From positions 1 through 34,313 of the forward strand of contig JAFGKZ010000002.1 of the NCBI GenBank assembly GCA_016928315.1: DNA of 34,313 nucleotides, given 5' to 3'. Under the pieces are notes generated by a model. The model had not been told where the DNA came from. It ran no database searches and worked only from the letters and a program-made list of their open reading frames with translations. The stretch's first letter is position 1; the number at the start of each line of letters is the position of its first letter. The position numbers and the translations under genes are program-made. This DNA comes from Calditrichaceae bacterium (GTDB taxonomy: Bacteria > Calditrichota > Calditrichia > Calditrichales > Calditrichaceae). Positions 8,330 to 16,242 of the stretch are shown here, piece after piece.

Positions 8330-9187
8330 ATGTATAAAATTGTTGAAGCAAGATTTCTGGCCGTAAACATCAAACTGTTTGAAATAGAAGCCCCGCAAAT
8401 AGCGAAAAAAAGGCAGGCGGGACAGTTCGTAATTATTCGTCTGGATGAACATGGCGAACGTATCCCTTTAACTATTGCTGATTCGGATTGGCAGAAAGGT
8501 ACGATTACTATTATTGTGCAGGGAATAGGCAAAACAACCCGCGCATTAAATAATAAAGAAAAAGACGATACCATTCTGGATGTGGTCGGGCCGCTGGGTA
8601 CGCCCTCACATATCGAAAAATTTGGCACTGTGGTCAGTATTGGCGGCGGCGTTGGGACAGCTATTGCCTATCCTACGGCGGTAGCACTGAAAAAAACCGG
8701 TAATTATGTAATCACAATAAATGGCGCCCGATCCAAAGATCTGGTGATTTTGGAAGAAGAAATGAAATCCGTGAGCGATGAAGCCTATGTAACCACAGAT
8801 GATGGTTCTTATGGCTTTCATGGGTTTGTTACACAAAAACTTCAGGAACTGATTGATTCTGGCAAGAAGATTGATTTTGTATTAGCGATTGGTCCAATAC
8901 CGATGATGAAAGCTGTGGCCGAGGTTACGCGTCCGTATAGTATCAAAACGGTTGTCAGCTTAAATCCGATTATGGTGGATGGCACGGGCATGTGCGGCGG
9001 ATGCCGTGTTATCGTGGATGGGAAATCTCAGTTTGCCTGTGTGGATGGGCCGGAATTTGACGCTCATTTAGTTGACTTTAAAAATCTTTCCGACCGGAAT
9101 AAAATGTACAGCAGGCATGAGCAAAATTCACTACAGCGGTATGAACATGAATGCAATTTATTAAAAAAAGCAAACGAATTACCCTAA
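8330..9187 (+). CDS. nfnA: NfnA: NADH-dependent ferredoxin:NADP+ oxidoreductase, FAD/2Fe-2S subunit
   Basis: Small subunit of the electron-bifurcating transhydrogenase Nfn (annotated in many genomes as sulfide dehydrogenase beta or ferredoxin-NADP reductase alpha). The complex couples NADH and reduced ferredoxin to NADP+ reduction in the cytoplasm. Visible elements are the FAD-contact motif RIPLT (44-48), the pyridine-nucleotide motif GGGVGT (105-110) and a C-terminal 2Fe-2S site formed by C222, C225 and C237. D217 in MVDGTGMCGGC is placed as in Nfn enzymes, where an Asp completes the cluster ligands. The ATG at 8330 follows GAGGAAATT. The partner subunit begins 22 bases downstream. A pyrimidine-pathway PyrK role is less likely because the neighbour is a GltD-like protein rather than PyrD. 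Confidence 0.9.
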   Translation: MYKIVEARFLAVNIKLFEIEAPQIAKKRQAGQFVIIRLDEHGERIPLTIADSDWQKGTITIIVQGIGKTTRALNNKEKDDTILDVVGPLGTPSHIEKFGTVVSIGGGVGTAIAYPTAVALKKTGNYVITINGARSKDLVILEEEMKSVSDEAYVTTDDGSYGFHGFVTQKLQELIDSGKKIDFVLAIGPIPMMKAVAEVTRPYSIKTVVSLNPIMVDGTGMCGGCRVIVDGKSQFACVDGPEFDAHLVDFKNLSDRNKMYSRHEQNSLQRYEHECNLLKKANELP

Positions 9188-9209
9188 TTGATATAGAAGG
9201 TGATAAATA

Positions 9210-10652
9210 ATGACAGAGAATGCCAAACCTAAGCTCACTGCAAAAGAGAGGATGCAGATACAACGGCATCATATGATTGAACAGGATCCGGATGTTCGCA
9301 ATAAAAATTTTACCGAGGTAAACCTTGGCTATACGGCAGAAATGGCCAAACAGGAAGCTTTGCGCTGCATTCAATGTCCCAAGCCAACATGCATCCAGGG
9401 ATGTCCCGTAAACATAGATATCAAAGGATTTATTACCCAGGTGGCGGAAGGTGATTTTCTCGGCGCCGTTAAAACAATCAAACAGGATAATGCTTTACCG
9501 GCTATTTGCGGAAGAGTGTGTCCGCAGGAAGAACAGTGCGAAGCGGCCTGCGTAGTCGGCAAAAAAAATGATCCGGTGGCCATAGGTAATTTGGAGCGCT
9601 TTGTCGCGGATTATGAGCGTGAGACAGGCAAAGTTGAATTACCGCAAGTGGCAGCTTCAACCGGAAAAAAGATCGCGGTTGTTGGAAGCGGGCCGGCAGG
9701 TTTGAGCTGCGCAAAAGATTTAATTCAGCTTGGCCATCAGGTAACTGTGTTTGAAGCTTTGCATGAACTCGGCGGTGTATTAATTTATGGCATTCCGGAA
9801 TTCCGTTTGCCCAAAACTATTGTTAAGCAGGAAATAGACGGTCTTAAAAAGATGGGCGTGGTTTTTAAAACAGATGCTGTCGTGGGCCGGACGATTACGG
9901 TAGACGAATTACTTAATGAAGAAGGTTTTAATGCCGTCTTTATCGGGGTTGGCGCCGGCTTGCCCTGGTTCTTAAATATTCCTGGTGAAAATCTGATTGG
10001 CGTATATTCCGCTAATGAATTTTTAACCCGCGTTAATTTAATGAAAGCATACAATTTTCCTGATTATGATTCACCCATTCTGGATTGTAAAGGTAAAAAT
10101 GTAGCTGTATTCGGCGGCGGCAATACCGCTATGGATTCTGTGCGAACCGCTTTACGTCTTGGAGCAAAAAATGCCTATATTGTCTATCGCCGGTCGGATA
10201 AAGAAATGCCGGCCCGGGTGGAAGAAGTTAAACATGCCAGGGAAGAAGGCGTTCAGTTTATGATGCTGACCAATCCTGTTAAATTTGAAGGTGATGAGAA
10301 TGGCTGGTTACAATCGATGACCTGTTTGAAAATGGAATTAGGCGCCCCGGATGACTCCGGCAGAAGGCGGCCCGTGCCTGTTGAGGGATCGGACTTCAAA
10401 GTTGATCTGGATATTGCCGTAGTGGCTATTGGTAACGGATCCAATCCGCTTATCAATCAAACCACACCGGAGATTGAAGTAAATAAATGGGGTAATATCA
10501 TTGCCGATAATGAAACGATGGCGACATCCAAAAAAGGTGTTTTCGCCGGGGGCGATATCGTAACCGGTGGCGCCACAGTGATTCTTGCCATGGGCGCGGG
10601 TCGGGTGGCGGCAAAATCCATTCATGAGTATGTCATGAATAATGCTCAATAA
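9210..10652 (+). CDS. nfnB: NfnB: FAD/4Fe-4S subunit, glutamate synthase small-chain homologue
   Basis: Large subunit of the Nfn transhydrogenase. It is often named GltA or glutamate synthase (NADPH) small chain, but the adjacent nfnA and the absence of a GltB-like large chain favour Nfn. Two 4Fe-4S sets lie in the N-terminal domain: C53, C56, C61, C65 and C100, C104, C110, C114. An FAD-binding GSGPAGL (159-165) and an NADPH-binding GGGNTAMD (302-309) follow, and near the C-terminus comes the FAD-contact motif GVFAGGDIVTGGATV. The 480-residue length matches the family. AAGGTG sits 7 bases before the ATG. Likely co-transcribed with nfnA; the 185-bp gap after the stop separates it from mdh. Known biochemistry supplies NADPH for biosynthesis in anaerobes. 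Confidence 0.92.
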   Translation: MTENAKPKLTAKERMQIQRHHMIEQDPDVRNKNFTEVNLGYTAEMAKQEALRCIQCPKPTCIQGCPVNIDIKGFITQVAEGDFLGAVKTIKQDNALPAICGRVCPQEEQCEAACVVGKKNDPVAIGNLERFVADYERETGKVELPQVAASTGKKIAVVGSGPAGLSCAKDLIQLGHQVTVFEALHELGGVLIYGIPEFRLPKTIVKQEIDGLKKMGVVFKTDAVVGRTITVDELLNEEGFNAVFIGVGAGLPWFLNIPGENLIGVYSANEFLTRVNLMKAYNFPDYDSPILDCKGKNVAVFGGGNTAMDSVRTALRLGAKNAYIVYRRSDKEMPARVEEVKHAREEGVQFMMLTNPVKFEGDENGWLQSMTCLKMELGAPDDSGRRRPVPVEGSDFKVDLDIAVVAIGNGSNPLINQTTPEIEVNKWGNIIADNETMATSKKGVFAGGDIVTGGATVILAMGAGRVAAKSIHEYVMNNAQ

Positions 10653-10837
10653 TATTCCGTACAAAAAGTATTTCTGTAACTAATTATTTCACAAGTTGAT
10701 TTCCTTGTTTCGCCTGTGTAAATTGCCAGGTGAACTGTGTTCAATTGTCCGGTAAAAAATCTCAAATGAAATGTCTCAAAAAATGTTTATACATATTTTT
10801 ATATTCATATCAGCCATTTAATTAAAGGAGAACCGGT

Positions 10838-11794
10838 ATGTTAAATAAAATTGCAGTTATTGGCGGAGGAAATATCGGCGGTGTGCTTGTCCAGGAAATT
10901 GTACGAAGAAAATTAGCAAGAAACGTTGCTCTAATGGATGTTAAGGATCCGGAACTGGCCAAAGGTAAAGCGCTGGATATTTTAGAGGGATCACCTGTGC
11001 TTCCAGCTGATATCAAAGTGGAAGGCTCAAAAGAATACGATGTGATTGCCAGTGCGGATATGATTATCAATACGGCGGGTGTACCCAGAACAACCCGGCC
11101 GGATGGCACGATACCTACAAGAGAAGAATTATTAGCTACAAATTTAAAAATCACTGATTCTGTTAGCGCGGGGATTCAGAAATTTTGTCCGAAGGCTACT
11201 ATTATATCTATCGCAAATCCATTGGACGCTATCGTTTACCGGTTGTATATGAATTTGAAACCGCCGCGGGAAAAATTGATGGGTATGGCCGGAGTGCTGG
11301 ATTCAAATCGTTACAGTTATTTTGTGGCAGAAGCTGCCGGCGTGAGCGTGGAAAATGTACAGGCTTTAGTTATGGGCGGTCACGGTGATGATATGCTGCC
11401 GATTCGTTCCGCCTGCCGGATTGCTGGTATGCCGGTTGAAAAATTTGTGCCAGCCGATAAGCTTGACGCCATCGAGGAACGTACACGTAAAGCGGGCGGT
11501 GAAGTGGTTAAACTGCTCGGTGTTGGATCAGCTTTTGTTTCTCCGGCCTGGAGCGCTCTGGAAATGGCCGAAGCGATAATTTTTGATAAGAAAAAAATAA
11601 TGTGTGTCAGCGCGCTGCTGCAGGGTGAATATGGGGTTGATGGATTGTTTATTGGCGTGCCTGCGCTTCTGGGTGCAAATGGTATTGAAAAAATTATTGA
11701 ACTTGATTTTACTGATGCCGAAAAGGAAGGATTTAAAAAATCAATAACCTCCGTACAAAAAACCAAAGAAGAAGTAATTGCAATGGCAAAATAA
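10838..11794 (+). CDS. mdh: Malate dehydrogenase (LDH-like type)
   Basis: NAD-dependent oxidation of malate to oxaloacetate. The 318 residues contain the nucleotide-binding GGGNIGG (9-15), the substrate-discriminating R84 in GVPR (Arg indicates malate, where lactate dehydrogenase has Gln), a second substrate-site Arg at R95, R158 in LDSNRYSYF and the catalytic H182 in GGHGDDMLP. Compared with the common form GVPRKPGMSR, the active-site loop here reads GVPRTTRPDGTIPTR, about five residues longer. AAAGGAG lies 7 bases before the ATG. The 185-bp upstream gap is AT-rich and contains TATACAT and TATATT hexamers around 10790-10806, which may be -10 elements. The UPF0173 gene starts 17 bases after the stop, so both probably share a transcript. 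Confidence 0.95.
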   Translation: MLNKIAVIGGGNIGGVLVQEIVRRKLARNVALMDVKDPELAKGKALDILEGSPVLPADIKVEGSKEYDVIASADMIINTAGVPRTTRPDGTIPTREELLATNLKITDSVSAGIQKFCPKATIISIANPLDAIVYRLYMNLKPPREKLMGMAGVLDSNRYSYFVAEAAGVSVENVQALVMGGHGDDMLPIRSACRIAGMPVEKFVPADKLDAIEERTRKAGGEVVKLLGVGSAFVSPAWSALEMAEAIIFDKKKIMCVSALLQGEYGVDGLFIGVPALLGANGIEKIIELDFTDAEKEGFKKSITSVQKTKEEVIAMAK

Positions 11795-11811
11795 TTTGAT
11801 CGGAGTAAACC

Positions 11812-12489
11812 ATGGCAAAATTAACTTTTTTAAGCCACTCTGCCTGGCTTATTGAGACCAATCAATATAATATATTTATTGATCCGTTTCTGGAAGGTAA
11901 TCCGCAGGCTAAAATTAAGCCAACGGATATTAAGGCTGATTTTATTATTGTTACGCACGCACATGGCGATCACCTCGGTGATGCCATCCCCATGGCAAAG
12001 GCTTCTAATGCACTGATTATTGCCAATAACGAAATCGCTAATTATTGCATTGCTAAAGGCGCCAAAGCCCATAATATGCATATCGGCGGTACAAGAGAGT
12101 TTCCATTTGGAAAAGTAAAATTAACACCGGCCTGGCATGGATCATCTTTTCCTGATGGAAGTTATGGCGGAATGCCGACCGGCTGCCTCGTAATGCTGGA
12201 AGGCAAAACCATTTACCATACCGGTGACACCGGTTTGTTTATGGATATGCAGCTGATTGGAGAAATGAATCCGGTGGATGTGTTCCTCGTAAGCATTGGC
12301 GATAATTTTACGATGGGCGTAGATGATGCAGTTAAAGCAGTGGAATTTGTTAAACCAAAATTGACTATTCCGATGCATTATAATACATTTGACGTCATCA
12401 AAGCGGATGCGAATGATTTTAAAAATAAAGTTAATGCCAAAGGCTATAATGTGAAATTAGTTGGCATAGGAGAATCCTGCCAGTTGTAA
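11812..12489 (+). CDS. UPF0173 metallo-beta-lactamase-fold hydrolase
   Basis: Cytoplasmic metal-dependent hydrolase of the UPF0173/YtkL group; natural substrate unknown. The two-metal motif is H49-A-H51-G-D53-H54 in VTHAHGDHLGD. Later ligand candidates are the His in AWHGSSFPDG, the Asp in HTGDTGLF and the His in PMHYNTF, all in the usual order. The 225-residue length is typical. CGGAG is 7 bases before the ATG. It follows mdh by 17 bases and is closed by the hairpin terminator at 12504-12531, which ends the mdh unit. Nothing in the sequence ties its function to malate metabolism beyond co-transcription. Confidence 0.9.
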   Translation: MAKLTFLSHSAWLIETNQYNIFIDPFLEGNPQAKIKPTDIKADFIIVTHAHGDHLGDAIPMAKASNALIIANNEIANYCIAKGAKAHNMHIGGTREFPFGKVKLTPAWHGSSFPDGSYGGMPTGCLVMLEGKTIYHTGDTGLFMDMQLIGEMNPVDVFLVSIGDNFTMGVDDAVKAVEFVKPKLTIPMHYNTFDVIKADANDFKNKVNAKGYNVKLVGIGESCQL

Positions 12490-12503
12490 ATGAAGTAAAC
12501 ACG

Positions 12504-12531
12504 CTGATCCGGATTTGTACCGGATCAGTTT
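12504..12531 (+). terminator. Rho-independent-like terminator after mdh-UPF0173
   Basis: CTGATCCGG (12504-12512) and CCGGATCAG (12520-12528) form a perfect 9-bp stem with a 7-base loop, 15 bases after the UPF0173 stop. The T-run is short (TTT then CC), so release may be incomplete. The hairpin spans the first in-frame TTG of the following gene, which argues against that codon as a start. Confidence 0.75.
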
Positions 12532-12571
12532 CCTATTGATTGACGGAACCGGGGAGATATTTGAACCGATA

Positions 12572-13261
12572 ATGACAGATGGTGCATTACAATTATTATT
12601 TTCCGATTTATTAGATACAATCGATCATAAAAAGAAATTCCAGGTAACAGCGGTATTCTATCAAACCAAAAGTATCCGGCATACAATTCAACTTAAACAC
12701 AAACATATCCGGATAAAAATTGCCCACTCCTTTCGTGAAGCGCCGGAACATATTATTAAAATCCTTGGGCTTATCCTCTATTCAAAACTCTTTCGTTTTA
12801 AAATAGATACGCAAACAAGGCGAACTTACAGACAATATGTTGACGATACCGTTCTGCCTAATCATATAACGCCGGCGCGTAAACCAAGTAAAAATTATCG
12901 CGCGCAGGGCAATTACTATAATCTGGATCATATTTTTGATGTAATTAACCAGTTCTATTTTCAGAGCCAATTAAAAAAACCTTTTCTCGGCTGGAGCCTG
13001 CATAAAAGTTATACCCGTCTGGGTTTTTATGCGGAAGATAAGAACTTATTGGTCATCAGCCGGATATTTGATTCTCCGCGGGTGCCGGGTAATGTTGTTG
13101 AATACATGATGTATCATGAAATGTTACATATTGCCATGCCTTCTAAAACATTAAATGGCCGGCGCCGTATTCACCCGCCTGAATTCAAAAAAATGGACAA
13201 AGCTTTTCCTGATTACGATGAAATCCAGAAATGGATTAAGAAAAACAGGATAAGACTATAA
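12572..13261 (+). CDS. SprT-like zinc metalloprotease-family protein
   Basis: Probable zinc-dependent peptidase of the SprT/M48-like superfamily; substrate unknown. The zinc motif is H182-E183-MLH186 in YMMYHEMLHIAMP, numbered from the ATG at 12572. It is followed by a third candidate ligand, H201, in RRRIHPPEFKKMD, the spacing seen in SprT-like domains. The N-terminal 90 residues are a basic alpha/beta region I do not recognise. Start choice is uncertain. The frame is open from a TTG at 12515, but that codon lies in the loop of the preceding terminator. The ATG at 12572 gives 229 residues but has only a distant GGGGAG (12551-12556), and a TTG at 12536 is another option. No promoter is obvious, so expression may rely on read-through. 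Confidence 0.75.
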   Translation: MTDGALQLLFSDLLDTIDHKKKFQVTAVFYQTKSIRHTIQLKHKHIRIKIAHSFREAPEHIIKILGLILYSKLFRFKIDTQTRRTYRQYVDDTVLPNHITPARKPSKNYRAQGNYYNLDHIFDVINQFYFQSQLKKPFLGWSLHKSYTRLGFYAEDKNLLVISRIFDSPRVPGNVVEYMMYHEMLHIAMPSKTLNGRRRIHPPEFKKMDKAFPDYDEIQKWIKKNRIRL

Positions 13262-13470
13262 TTGGCAAGTTTCAAAATGCCTAAAGTGCCAAAAATTATT
13301 ATTATTATGGATTAATTTTATATTACAGGTTATTTGAAGCGCTGTCTTGCATATTTCGTAATGTTTTCAACTTTACATACTCTATGCTGTTGTAAACTTT
13401 AGTCACTCAATAACCAAGCATCCTCTTGAAATAAGAATTTGAATTTATTACCTTTTACGACTTAATAAAT

Positions 13471-13500
13471 TTGGATCGAAAACAATCGTTTCCCTGTAAT
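13471..13500 (+). promoter_or_regulatory. Possible sigma70 promoter for the EF-G-like gene
   Basis: TTGGAT (13471-13476) and TGTAAT (13495-13500) are separated by 18 bases and lie 48 bases before the GTG start. Four or five of six positions match consensus in each box. Confidence 0.35.
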
Positions 13501-13547
13501 TTCTATTTAAAAATGGGATTTAAAAGTATTTATTAAAGGAGGCACAA

Positions 13548-15623
13548 GTGAAGGTATTCCAGACCGCACAGATACGTAATATCGGCTTGATCGGTCATGG
13601 CAGTAGTGGAAAAACAACTCTGGATGAAGCGTTATTATTTAATCTGAAAGCAACCAACCGTATCGGTTCTATCGAACAGGGCTCAACCATCTCTGATTAC
13701 AATGAAGCTGAAATTAATCGTCAAATTTCTATCAATACTTCTTTAACACATGGCGTCTGGAAAGATACAAAAATTAATATAATTGATACACCGGGATATT
13801 CAGATTTCTTTGGTGAAGTGGTAGGTACAATGCGGGTTTTGGATACCGCATTTCTGGTGGTATCTGCTGCTTCAGGTGTAGAAGTTGGCACCGAACTCGG
13901 CTGGCAGCAGGCAGAAAAGAATAAAGTTCCGCGCTTTTTCATCATTAACAAACTTGACAGGGAAAATGTTGATTTTGAGCATGTTTTCAAAGGCATGGTA
14001 GAGTCGTTCGGCCACCAGGTTGTGCTGGCTCAGTTTCCTGTTGAAACCGGTCCAAATTTTGACAGCATTGTTGATTTGTTCCGTATGAAATTATTAAAAT
14101 TTAACAAAGACGGCAGCGGGAATTTTACGGAAGAAAATATTCCGGCCAACTTAAAAGACAAAGCTGATGAATTGCATCTGAAATTAGTGGAAGCAGTTGC
14201 AGAGAGTGATGATGCTTTGATGGAAAAATATTTTGAAGCCGGTACATTAAGCGAAGATGAATTTCGATCGGGTTTTAAAACCGCTGTGGCAATGGATGCG
14301 GTTTATCCGGTATTTTGTGCTTCCGCAACTACCAATATCGGTATTAAAAGACTTCTTGATGTTATTATTAACTTTTGCCCGGCTCCCGGTGAAATTGGCG
14401 ATATCGTCGGCTTAGATAATAAAGTACGCAAGGTAAGCAATACAGAGCCATTCTCAGCTTTTATTTTTAAAACCTTATCCGAACAGCATGTGGGTGAGCT
14501 CTCATATTTTAAGGTAAATTCCGGCGTTATAAAAACCGGTATGGATGTTGTCAATTCTACCAGGAATCAGAGTGAGCGTATTGGACAGATTTTTGTATTA
14601 AACGGTAAGAATAAAGAAAATGTGGATCAGATGGAAGCCGGTGATATTGGTGCAGTTGTAAAACTAAAAGCAACCCACACCGGCGATACACTTGCGGCCA
14701 AGGGCAAAGAGATTACCTATCCCAAAATTGAATTTCCTGAACCGATTATTCGATTGGCTATCAGACCAAAAGCTAAGGGTGATGAAGAAAAAATTAGTAA
14801 TGGTCTGCATGTACTCCATGAAGAAGATCCTACATTTGTATATAATCAGGATTCAGAACTCCGGCAAACGATAGTTTCAGGTCAGGGGGAATTGCATCTC
14901 GCTATTATTCTGCAGCGCTTAAAACAAAAATTTGGCGTTGATGTGGAAGAAGAAGAACCACGTATTCCATATCGGGAAACCATCAAGAAAAAAGCGGAAG
15001 CACAGGGTAAATTCAAGAAACAATCCGGCGGCCGCGGTCAGTATGGCGATTGTCATTTGCGATTGGAACCGATGGCACGAGGAGAAAGATTTGAGTTTGT
15101 TGATGCCATTGTTGGCGGCGTGATTCCGGGGAAATTTGTCCCTGCCGTTGAAAAAGGTGTCATTGAAACTATTGAAAAGGGCGTTCTGGCTGGTTATCCG
15201 GTTGTTGATGTTAGAGTAACTGTTTTTGATGGAAGTTATCATAATGTGGACTCATCAGAAATGGCCTTTAAGGTTGCCGCTTCCATGGCTTTCAAAAAAG
15301 CTTTTGAACAATGCAATCCTGCCCTTTTAGAACCGATTATGAATGTTGAAATCCGTGTACCCGATGAATACATGGGTGACGTTATGGGTGATATCAGCAG
15401 CCGGCGCGGTAAAATTATGGGTATGGACAGCGACGGCCGGTTTCAGGTGATTAATGCACAGATTCCCTTAGCGGAATTGTACCGTTATTCCACCTCACTG
15501 CGGTCGATGACAGCCGGCCGCGGTATTCACAAACGCAGTTTTTCTCATTATGAAGAAGTACCCGGCGAAATTGCTCAGCAGGTGATTGAAAAAGCAAAGA
15601 AGGAAAAGGAAGAAGAAGATTAA
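13548..15623 (+). CDS. fusA: Elongation factor G-like GTPase (EF-G subfamily II)
   Basis: Translation GTPase with the five-domain EF-G layout in 691 residues. It is of the second EF-G subfamily (often EF-G2 or EF-G-like), not the canonical factor encoded beside rpsL, rpsG and tuf, none of which is here. Signs are the P-loop GHGSSGKT (16-23) instead of GHIDAGKT, switch I with INRQISIN instead of ERGITI, and switch II DTPGYSDF (80-87), in which Tyr84 replaces the catalytic His of canonical EF-G. NKLD (134-137) gives guanine specificity. Domain IV begins near the IPYRETI motif, and SGGRGQYGDCHL is characteristic. The start is GTG at 13548, preceded by a strong AAAGGAGG. The C-terminus is a Lys/Glu tail. 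A terminator follows. The role may be specialised translocation or recycling; function in this lineage is unproven. Confidence 0.93.
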   Translation: MKVFQTAQIRNIGLIGHGSSGKTTLDEALLFNLKATNRIGSIEQGSTISDYNEAEINRQISINTSLTHGVWKDTKINIIDTPGYSDFFGEVVGTMRVLDTAFLVVSAASGVEVGTELGWQQAEKNKVPRFFIINKLDRENVDFEHVFKGMVESFGHQVVLAQFPVETGPNFDSIVDLFRMKLLKFNKDGSGNFTEENIPANLKDKADELHLKLVEAVAESDDALMEKYFEAGTLSEDEFRSGFKTAVAMDAVYPVFCASATTNIGIKRLLDVIINFCPAPGEIGDIVGLDNKVRKVSNTEPFSAFIFKTLSEQHVGELSYFKVNSGVIKTGMDVVNSTRNQSERIGQIFVLNGKNKENVDQMEAGDIGAVVKLKATHTGDTLAAKGKEITYPKIEFPEPIIRLAIRPKAKGDEEKISNGLHVLHEEDPTFVYNQDSELRQTIVSGQGELHLAIILQRLKQKFGVDVEEEEPRIPYRETIKKKAEAQGKFKKQSGGRGQYGDCHLRLEPMARGERFEFVDAIVGGVIPGKFVPAVEKGVIETIEKGVLAGYPVVDVRVTVFDGSYHNVDSSEMAFKVAASMAFKKAFEQCNPALLEPIMNVEIRVPDEYMGDVMGDISSRRGKIMGMDSDGRFQVINAQIPLAELYRYSTSLRSMTAGRGIHKRSFSHYEEVPGEIAQQVIEKAKKEKEEED

Positions 15624-15677
15624 AAATAACGCCTGATATATTGAAAACAATTAATAATAAATAGAAAAATATGTTAA

Positions 15678-15710
15678 AGCCCAATGCCAGAAAAGTATTG
15701 GGCTATTTTT
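15678..15710 (+). terminator. Rho-independent terminator after the EF-G-like gene
   Basis: AGCCCAAT (15678-15685) and ATTGGGCT (15697-15704) form a perfect 8-bp stem with an 11-base loop, followed by ATTTTTG. It lies 55 bases after the EF-G stop and 20 bases before the HIT gene ATG. A TTG at 15709 in the T-tract is in frame with the HIT gene but is an implausible start. Confidence 0.85.
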
Positions 15711-15729
15711 GTCTAAAAGGAATTTTATA

Positions 15730-16227
15730 ATGAAACAATTATGGGCTCCCTGGCGCATGGAATATATTCAATCGGAAATAGATAATACAACGGAGGGATG
15801 CATCTTCTGCGATTTTCCCAATCAGGAAAATGATTCCAGGAATCTGATCGTTTATCGATCGGCACATTGCTTTGTTATTCTGAACCGGTTTCCTTACAAT
15901 AACGGTCATTTGATGGTAGTCCCCTATAAGCATACCAGTGATGTTCTGCAACTATCCGATGAGGAACTTTTGGATCTGCAGCTTACTATCAATAAATCAG
16001 TGCGGGCGTTACGTAATGTTGTGCATCCACATGCGATGAATATCGGAATGAACCTGGGCAGAACGGCCGGCGCCGGCATTGACGAACATGTCCATTATCA
16101 TATTGTGCCGCGCTGGGATGGGGATACTAATTATATGCCTATCATTGCCGGAACGAAAGTTGTATCGGAAAGCCTGCAAGCCTCCTTTGAAAAATTGACC
16201 GCCGAATTTGATAGACTTTTTAAATAG
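15730..16227 (+). CDS. HIT-family nucleotide hydrolase/transferase
   Basis: Histidine-triad protein of the group that begins MKQLWAPWRMEYI, related to diadenosine-polyphosphate hydrolases and nucleotidyl transferases; acts on nucleotides in the cytoplasm. The triad is H120-V-H122-Y-H124 in DEHVHYHIVPRW. A CxxC pair (C24, C27 in GCIFCDFP) suggests structural zinc. The ATG at 15730 is chosen because AAAGGA lies just before it and the conserved N-terminus starts there; upstream codons fall in the terminator T-tract. The length of 165 residues is normal. hutI starts 15 bases after the stop, making this the first gene of a HIT-hutI-macro set. The exact substrate cannot be read from the sequence. 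Confidence 0.92.
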   Translation: MKQLWAPWRMEYIQSEIDNTTEGCIFCDFPNQENDSRNLIVYRSAHCFVILNRFPYNNGHLMVVPYKHTSDVLQLSDEELLDLQLTINKSVRALRNVVHPHAMNIGMNLGRTAGAGIDEHVHYHIVPRWDGDTNYMPIIAGTKVVSESLQASFEKLTAEFDRLFK

Positions 16228-16242
16228 GCAAACATACAATCG

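Noticed and set aside
9210-10652. Glutamate synthase small subunit (GltD) role for the second Nfn gene
   Set aside because: No GltB-type large chain is nearby and the gene pairs with an NfnA-type FAD/2Fe-2S subunit.
13262-13292. TTGGCA...TGCCAA hairpin directly after the SprT-like gene
   Set aside because: Six-bp stem with a long, partly paired loop and no T-run; too weak to call a terminator.
15709-15729. TTG at 15709 as start of the HIT protein
   Set aside because: It lies in the T-tract of the EF-G terminator, while the ATG at 15730 has AAAGGA and the conserved N-terminus.
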